The translations under genes were made by a program, and so were the position numbers. Of a DNA stretch of 64,000 nt, positions 59,107-64,000 are shown one piece after another. The notes below the pieces were generated by a model that was not told the origin of the DNA, made no database searches, and saw nothing but the letters and a program-made list of their open reading frames with translations. Positions within the stretch are counted from its first letter, which is position 1; every line of letters begins with the position of its first letter. The stretch comes from Pseudomonas fluorescens. Lineage in GTDB: Bacteria > Pseudomonadota > Gammaproteobacteria > Pseudomonadales > Pseudomonadaceae. The stretch covers positions 3,222,501-3,286,500 of the forward strand of contig NZ_CP012830.1 of the NCBI RefSeq assembly GCF_001307155.1, given 5' to 3'.

Positions 59107-60051
59107 TTAAATGAGCCCACGCTGAACCAGTGCCTGATGGGCCGACAACGGATCTTCGGCCAGAAATAAATCGGCTATTTCAGAGGTTTTGGCGGACAAC
59201 TCGGCGTGGTGGATGCACACCGCAGGGCCGGCCATGAGTTTTGGGCCGTCGACATTGGTCAGAAGTTTCAATAAGTGTTTGAGATCGATTGTTTTACTGG
59301 AATACAGCAGCACGCCACGCGCTTGCAGATGCTCGACCGCCAGTGCCAATTCGCCGGCTGGCAACGGCCAGTCGAACACTTCCACGGGGCAATCGGCGCT
59401 GCTGATCAGCCAGGCGATGAGCCACAGATGCGGCTCCAGGGGTAAGTCGGAGTGATTGATCAGCAGCAACGGCGCGCCGCGCAACTGACGGTTGTTGTGG
59501 TAGACCCTCGCACCGAACTTGCTGCGCAACCAGGAATAAAAGAACGCCCGCTCCATCTGCGCGCCAAACTGACCTTGCCAGCGCTGCTCGAGTTCGGCCA
59601 GCAGCGGCATCAGCAGTTGCTCGCACAAGGTGCGCGGTGGATACAACGACATGGCCTGATTGAGCGTCTCATCGAGCTGGCGCTCAGCGAGTTGTCCGAT
59701 CGCCTGCATCAGCTTGAGGCGCAGGACGTGCCAGTCATTTGTGACCGGTTCACGCAATGCTGCTGGCGTATCCAGCAGCTGTTTGATCTGGCTGACGGCC
59801 ACGCCGCGATTGAGCCAGGTGAGAATGTCATGGATCCGCTGCACATGTTCGACCGAGAACAGTCGGTGTCCCTTGGACGTACGCAGCGGCACGATCAGGC
59901 CATAGCGACGTTCCCAGGCACGCAGGGTAACGGCGTTGACGCCGGTGATTCGTGCAACTTCGCGAATCGGCAGCCAATCGTTCTCCGGGGGCTGTTGATC
60001 GCCGGTGGCTGGGCTGTCGTCATGGGGATGAATGTCAGGTTCGGTTTTCAT
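59107..60051 (-). CDS. MerR-family regulator, class II LitR/CarH-like
   Basis: A 314-residue regulator. Residues about 28-95 are a MerR winged helix (REVARITGVNAVTLRAWERRYGL). The rest has the helical-bundle plus Rossmann layout of CarH/LitR, but the B12-binding DxHxxG motif is missing and the bundle Trp-x9-Glu-His motif is altered (WQGQFGAQMER). Such class II LitR proteins are known in P. putida; they respond to light through a flavin-binding LOV partner, not through adenosylcobalamin. None is in this window. It sits between phrB and DUF523/DUF1722 in one operon. Confidence 0.85.
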   Translation of the reverse strand: MKTEPDIHPHDDSPATGDQQPPENDWLPIREVARITGVNAVTLRAWERRYGLIVPLRTSKGHRLFSVEHVQRIHDILTWLNRGVAVSQIKQLLDTPAALREPVTNDWHVLRLKLMQAIGQLAERQLDETLNQAMSLYPPRTLCEQLLMPLLAELEQRWQGQFGAQMERAFFYSWLRSKFGARVYHNNRQLRGAPLLLINHSDLPLEPHLWLIAWLISSADCPVEVFDWPLPAGELALAVEHLQARGVLLYSSKTIDLKHLLKLLTNVDGPKLMAGPAVCIHHAELSAKTSEIADLFLAEDPLSAHQALVQRGLI

Positions 60052-61014
60052 TTAAATCGCATTTCGCAAGCTGAGATTTTCCGGGTGCGGTTGCAGGTAC
60101 GCCTGCTGCATAACGTACGGATCGGGATGATGGCGCAAGTGATGCTTGAGCAATGTCAGCGGTACCACCAAGGGCACGATGCCGTGGCGGTACTGACCGA
60201 TCACATGCTGCACTTCCTGTTTGTCTTCGGCGCTGATGACCTGTTTGAGATAGCCGCTGAGGTGTTGCAGCACATTGGTGTGGGTGCCGCGGGTGGCACA
60301 TTGTTTCAGTGCCGCCATCAGCTCGCTGAAATAGCGCGGGCCGAGTTCATCGGGATCGGTCTGGCCCATATCACCCAGGAGCTTGCCCAAGGCTTGGTAT
60401 TGCAGTGGGTTATGGGCCATCAACAGGTATTTGTAGCGTGCGTGAAAGTCGGTCAGGCCATTGCGACTCAAGCCGTTTTGCAGGAGCTCCTGCCAGGCTG
60501 AGTAGGCAAATACCCGGGTCAGGAAATTCTCGCGTAGTACGGGATCGTTCAGTCGACCGTCTTCTTCCACCGGCAGGTCCGGGTGTCGGGCACAAAACGC
60601 TTGAGCGTAGATGCCGCGTGCACCGCCGTCGTGCGGGCTGCCGTTGGCGTGGTAAACCTTGACTCGCTCCAGGCCACAGGACGGTGATTTTTGCATGAAG
60701 ATATAGCCGCAAATATCGCCCAGCGCGCCGGCCATTTGCTGGCCGTAGTTCGTCAGTGCCTGAGTGACATCCAGTTCGTGGTGAACCGTACCGACGGCGC
60801 GAGGTTGCTGCGGATTGCCGACCAGTCGAATCGGTTCGCGGGGAACCCCCAGGCCGATGGCGACCTCCGGGCACACTGCAATGAACTCGAAATAATCCGT
60901 GAGGGTTCGACTGCACAGCGGAGAGGCTTTATGCCCGCCGTTGTAACGCACCTCGGCGCCCATCAGGCAGGCACTGACAGCGATTTTCGGTTTGCTTGCT
61001 GAGTCGCTGGGCAT
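60052..61014 (-). CDS. DUF523 / DUF1722 (YbgA-like) protein
   Basis: A 320-residue two-domain protein: an N-terminal DUF523 part with conserved Cys (SACLMGAEVRYNGGHK, FIAVCPEVAIGLGVPREPI, SPSCGLERVKVY) and a C-terminal DUF1722 part (YKYLLMAHNPLQYQALGKLLG). Biochemical role not established for the family; it often lies beside photolyase genes. First gene of the leftward operon and directly behind the TGTACA operators; stops 1 nt before the MerR start. Confidence 0.88.
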   Translation of the reverse strand: MPSDSASKPKIAVSACLMGAEVRYNGGHKASPLCSRTLTDYFEFIAVCPEVAIGLGVPREPIRLVGNPQQPRAVGTVHHELDVTQALTNYGQQMAGALGDICGYIFMQKSPSCGLERVKVYHANGSPHDGGARGIYAQAFCARHPDLPVEEDGRLNDPVLRENFLTRVFAYSAWQELLQNGLSRNGLTDFHARYKYLLMAHNPLQYQALGKLLGDMGQTDPDELGPRYFSELMAALKQCATRGTHTNVLQHLSGYLKQVISAEDKQEVQHVIGQYRHGIVPLVVPLTLLKHHLRHHPDPYVMQQAYLQPHPENLSLRNAI

Positions 61015-61036
61015 GGAGGCACCTCGGATCTATACC

Positions 61037-61110
61037 TGTACAGGCTGTTCGCGCTGTACAACACGGTTTGATCATAGATCCAAGGGTGTACAAGTCAAAT
61101 TGTTTGTACA
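61037..61110 (-). promoter_or_regulatory. Sigma-70-like promoter flanked by two TGTACA-N12-TGTACA repeats (LitR-type operator)
   Basis: TGTACA occurs at 61037-61042, 61055-61060, 61087-61092 and 61105-61110. The first two and last two are each exactly 18 nt apart start-to-start (N12 gap). On the minus strand TTGACT (61093-61098) and TATGAT (61071-61076), 16 nt apart, form a near-consensus promoter for the operon whose first gene starts at 61014; one repeat brackets the -35 and the other lies just downstream of the -10. The N12 direct-repeat spacing is the form I recall for class II LitR of P. putida. Confidence 0.8.
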
Positions 61111-61173
61111 AGTTTTACCGGCTCCCTCTTCCTGTGGGATTCATCGTGCAATGTCTGTGCAGGTTGACGCGTT

Positions 61174-62235
<1,062 letters not shown>

Positions 62236-62356
62236 TCAGCGTTCTCGTTCTGGCAGGTTGGCCTATTGTTAAACACAGAACCTGCCAGATCCGAAACATC
62301 CCTGCTTATAAAAATAGACTAGTGATCAGGGTAAAACGCCACGCGAGGAAGATGTC

Positions 62357-63259
62357 ATGCACATATTGCTGACCGGCGGTACTGGTTTGATAGGACGTCA
62401 ACTCTGCCGACACTGGTTGAGCCAGGGCCATAGCCTGACGGTGTGGAGTCGCAGGCCCGAACAAGTCGCGAAATTGTGCGGCACGCAGGTACGTGGCGTC
62501 AGGCGTCTGGAAGACATTGGCCAACGTCCGGTGGATGCGGTGATCAATCTCGCGGGTGCACCGATTGCTGATCGCTTGTGGACTCATCGACGCAAGGCGC
62601 TGCTCTGGAACAGTCGAATCAGGCTTACCGAAACCCTGTTGGCCTGGCTTGAAAGCCTCGAGCAGAAACCGCAGTTGTTGATTTCGGGCTCCGCAGTCGG
62701 CTGGTACGGCGATGGCGGTGAGCGTGAGCTGACCGAGAAATCGCCGCCGGTCAGCGAAGACTTCGCCAGCCAGTTGTGCATTGCCTGGGAGGAGACCGCA
62801 CAGCGCGCCGAGACGCTGGGGATTCGGGTAGTGCTGGTGCGTACCGGGTTGGTGCTGTCGGCGGAGGGCGGCTTTTTGTCGCGGCTGTTATTGCCGTTCA
62901 AATTGGGGCTGGGCGGGCCGATCGGTAATGGTCGGCAGTGGATGCCGTGGATTCACATCGACGATCAAATCGCCCTGATTGATTTTCTTTTGCATCAGAA
63001 AGACGCCAGCGGTCCTTATAATGCGTGCGCGCCAAAACCGGTGCGCAATCGCGAGTTCGCCAAGACCCTCGCCAGCGTTTTGCACCGGCCGGCGTTCATG
63101 CCGATGCCGTCATTTGTGCTGAAGGTCGGTCTTGGCGAGTTGTCACTGTTGCTGCTGGGTGGTCAGCGGGCGACGCCGGCGCGCCTGCTGGCGGCGGGTT
63201 TCACATTCCGCTTCACTGATTTGCGTGCGGCCCTGGACGACGTGTCCAGCCGCCTTTGA
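62357..63259 (+). CDS. TIGR01777-family NAD(P)-dependent epimerase-like protein
   Basis: A 300-residue extended-SDR protein (SDR39U1-like). Nucleotide loop [11 protein letters not shown] (residues 6-16), [25 protein letters not shown] (Tyr-type catalytic region) and the C-terminal [23 protein letters not shown]. Cell-division inhibitor SulA-like label in some annotations is misleading. Function unproven. It is 13 nt upstream of hemH, same direction, the known Pseudomonas order. Confidence 0.9.
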   Translation: MHILLTGGTGLIGRQLCRHWLSQGHSLTVWSRRPEQVAKLCGTQVRGVRRLEDIGQRPVDAVINLAGAPIADRLWTHRRKALLWNSRIRLTETLLAWLESLEQKPQLLISGSAVGWYGDGGERELTEKSPPVSEDFASQLCIAWEETAQRAETLGIRVVLVRTGLVLSAEGGFLSRLLLPFKLGLGGPIGNGRQWMPWIHIDDQIALIDFLLHQKDASGPYNACAPKPVRNREFAKTLASVLHRPAFMPMPSFVLKVGLGELSLLLLGGQRATPARLLAAGFTFRFTDLRAALDDVSSRL

Positions 63260-63272
63260 AATAGGACGTTGC

Positions 63273-64000
63273 ATGACCGATCACGCGTTGCTCCTGGTCA
63301 ACTTGGGTTCGCCCGCTTCCACACAGGTGGCGGACGTGCGCAGCTACCTCAATCAATTTCTGATGGACCCTTATGTCATTGACCTGCCATGGCCGGTGCG
63401 ACGTTTGCTTGTCTCGCTGATTCTGATCAAGCGTCCTGAGCAATCGGCTCACGCCTATGCCTCGATCTGGTGGGACGAAGGTTCGCCGCTGGTGGTGCTC
63501 AGTCGCCGTTTGCAGCAAGCGATGACCGCGCAGTGGACCCAAGGGCCGGTCGAGTTGGCCATGCGTTACGGCGAGCCGTCGATTGAGTCGGTGTTGACCC
63601 GCATGGCTGCTCAAGGGATCAAAAAAGTCACCCTCGCACCGCTTTATCCACAGTTCGCCGACAGCACCGTGACCACGGTGATTGAAGAGGCCAAGCGGGT
63701 GGTGCGCGAGAAGAAACTGAATGTGCAGTTCTCGATTCTCCAGCCGTTCTACGATCAGCCGGAATACCTCGATGCGCTGGTGGCCAGTGCCAGGCCGTAC
63801 CTGGAGCAGGATTACGATCATCTGCTGCTGAGCTTCCATGGTTTGCCGGAGCGGCACCTGAAGAAGCTCAACCCGGGCCATAGCTTTGAGGGCGACGGTG
63901 ATTGCTGTGCCGGCGCGCCGCCGGAAGTGGTTGCAACCTGTTATCGCGGTCAGTGCCTGCGTACCGCGGCAGCATTTGCCGAGCGCTTGGGCTTGCCGGA
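63273..64000 (+). CDS. hemH: Ferrochelatase (5' part; cut by window end)
   Basis: The first 242 codons of ferrochelatase, running off the right edge without a stop; the family is about 340 residues, so the last third is missing. [16 protein letters not shown], then [29 protein letters not shown] and the catalytic His in [14 protein letters not shown]. It inserts iron into protoporphyrin IX. Start ATG 63273 has AGGACG upstream. Confidence 0.95.
   Translation, partial: MTDHALLLVNLGSPASTQVADVRSYLNQFLMDPYVIDLPWPVRRLLVSLILIKRPEQSAHAYASIWWDEGSPLVVLSRRLQQAMTAQWTQGPVELAMRYGEPSIESVLTRMAAQGIKKVTLAPLYPQFADSTVTTVIEEAKRVVREKKLNVQFSILQPFYDQPEYLDALVASARPYLEQDYDHLLLSFHGLPERHLKKLNPGHSFEGDGDCCAGAPPEVVATCYRGQCLRTAAAFAERLGLP

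Overview
The window is a piece of a fluorescent-type Pseudomonas chromosome. The rRNA sequence, the GC-rich codon use and the gene order all fit this: rRNA operon, mksFEB, holD-rimI, carbonic anhydrase, then ychF-pth-rplY-prs-tRNA-Gln-ispE-lolB, hemA-prfA-prmC-moeB-murI, pagL, phrB and hemH follow the backbone order I know from Pseudomonas aeruginosa, with accessory genes inserted. The group assignment is inference from content and synteny, supported by a REP pair of the type common in P. fluorescens relatives.

Region 1 (1-12.8 kb): the 3' part of a 23S rRNA gene, 5S rRNA and a terminator; a PqiA-PqiA-MCE envelope lipid-transport operon; the convergent MksFEB condensin operon; and divergently the holD-rimI pair. 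Region 2 (12.8-34 kb): beta-carbonic anhydrase, a SET-domain protein, a TAT-exported phosphoesterase with a secreted companion, a short-chain fatty acid transporter facing an MFS porter, RidA, two chemoreceptors, AraC/LysE, HigBA, gamma-glutamyltransferase, a DUF2817 peptidase, tRNA-Met and an Fsr-type efflux porter. Region 3 (34-43.8 kb): a stand-alone panB facing a MocR regulator, then an island of about 3.5 kb with a frameshifted alpA, an AT-rich promoter region, a 54-residue small gene, a small monooxygenase, an ExsA-like AraC regulator, a MITE-like element with 21-bp perfect terminal repeats and a broken LysE gene; then GST, a LysR/aldo-keto reductase pair and two small membrane or glycine-rich proteins.

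Region 4 (43.8-56.4 kb) is conserved core: translation, isoprenoid, lipoprotein-sorting, haem and peptidoglycan precursor genes, ending in pagL. Region 5 (56.4-64 kb) is a likely light- and stress-linked cluster. A four-gene leftward operon (DUF523/DUF1722 protein, MerR-type class II LitR-like regulator, DNA photolyase, SDR) has a good sigma-70-like promoter flanked by two copies of TGTACA-N12-TGTACA. An FAD oxidoreductase, a TIGR01777 epimerase and the start of hemH follow. The duplicated operator and the regulator's lack of a visible B12 motif are the strongest regulatory observation; the small-gene/monooxygenase/AraC island is the most open question.
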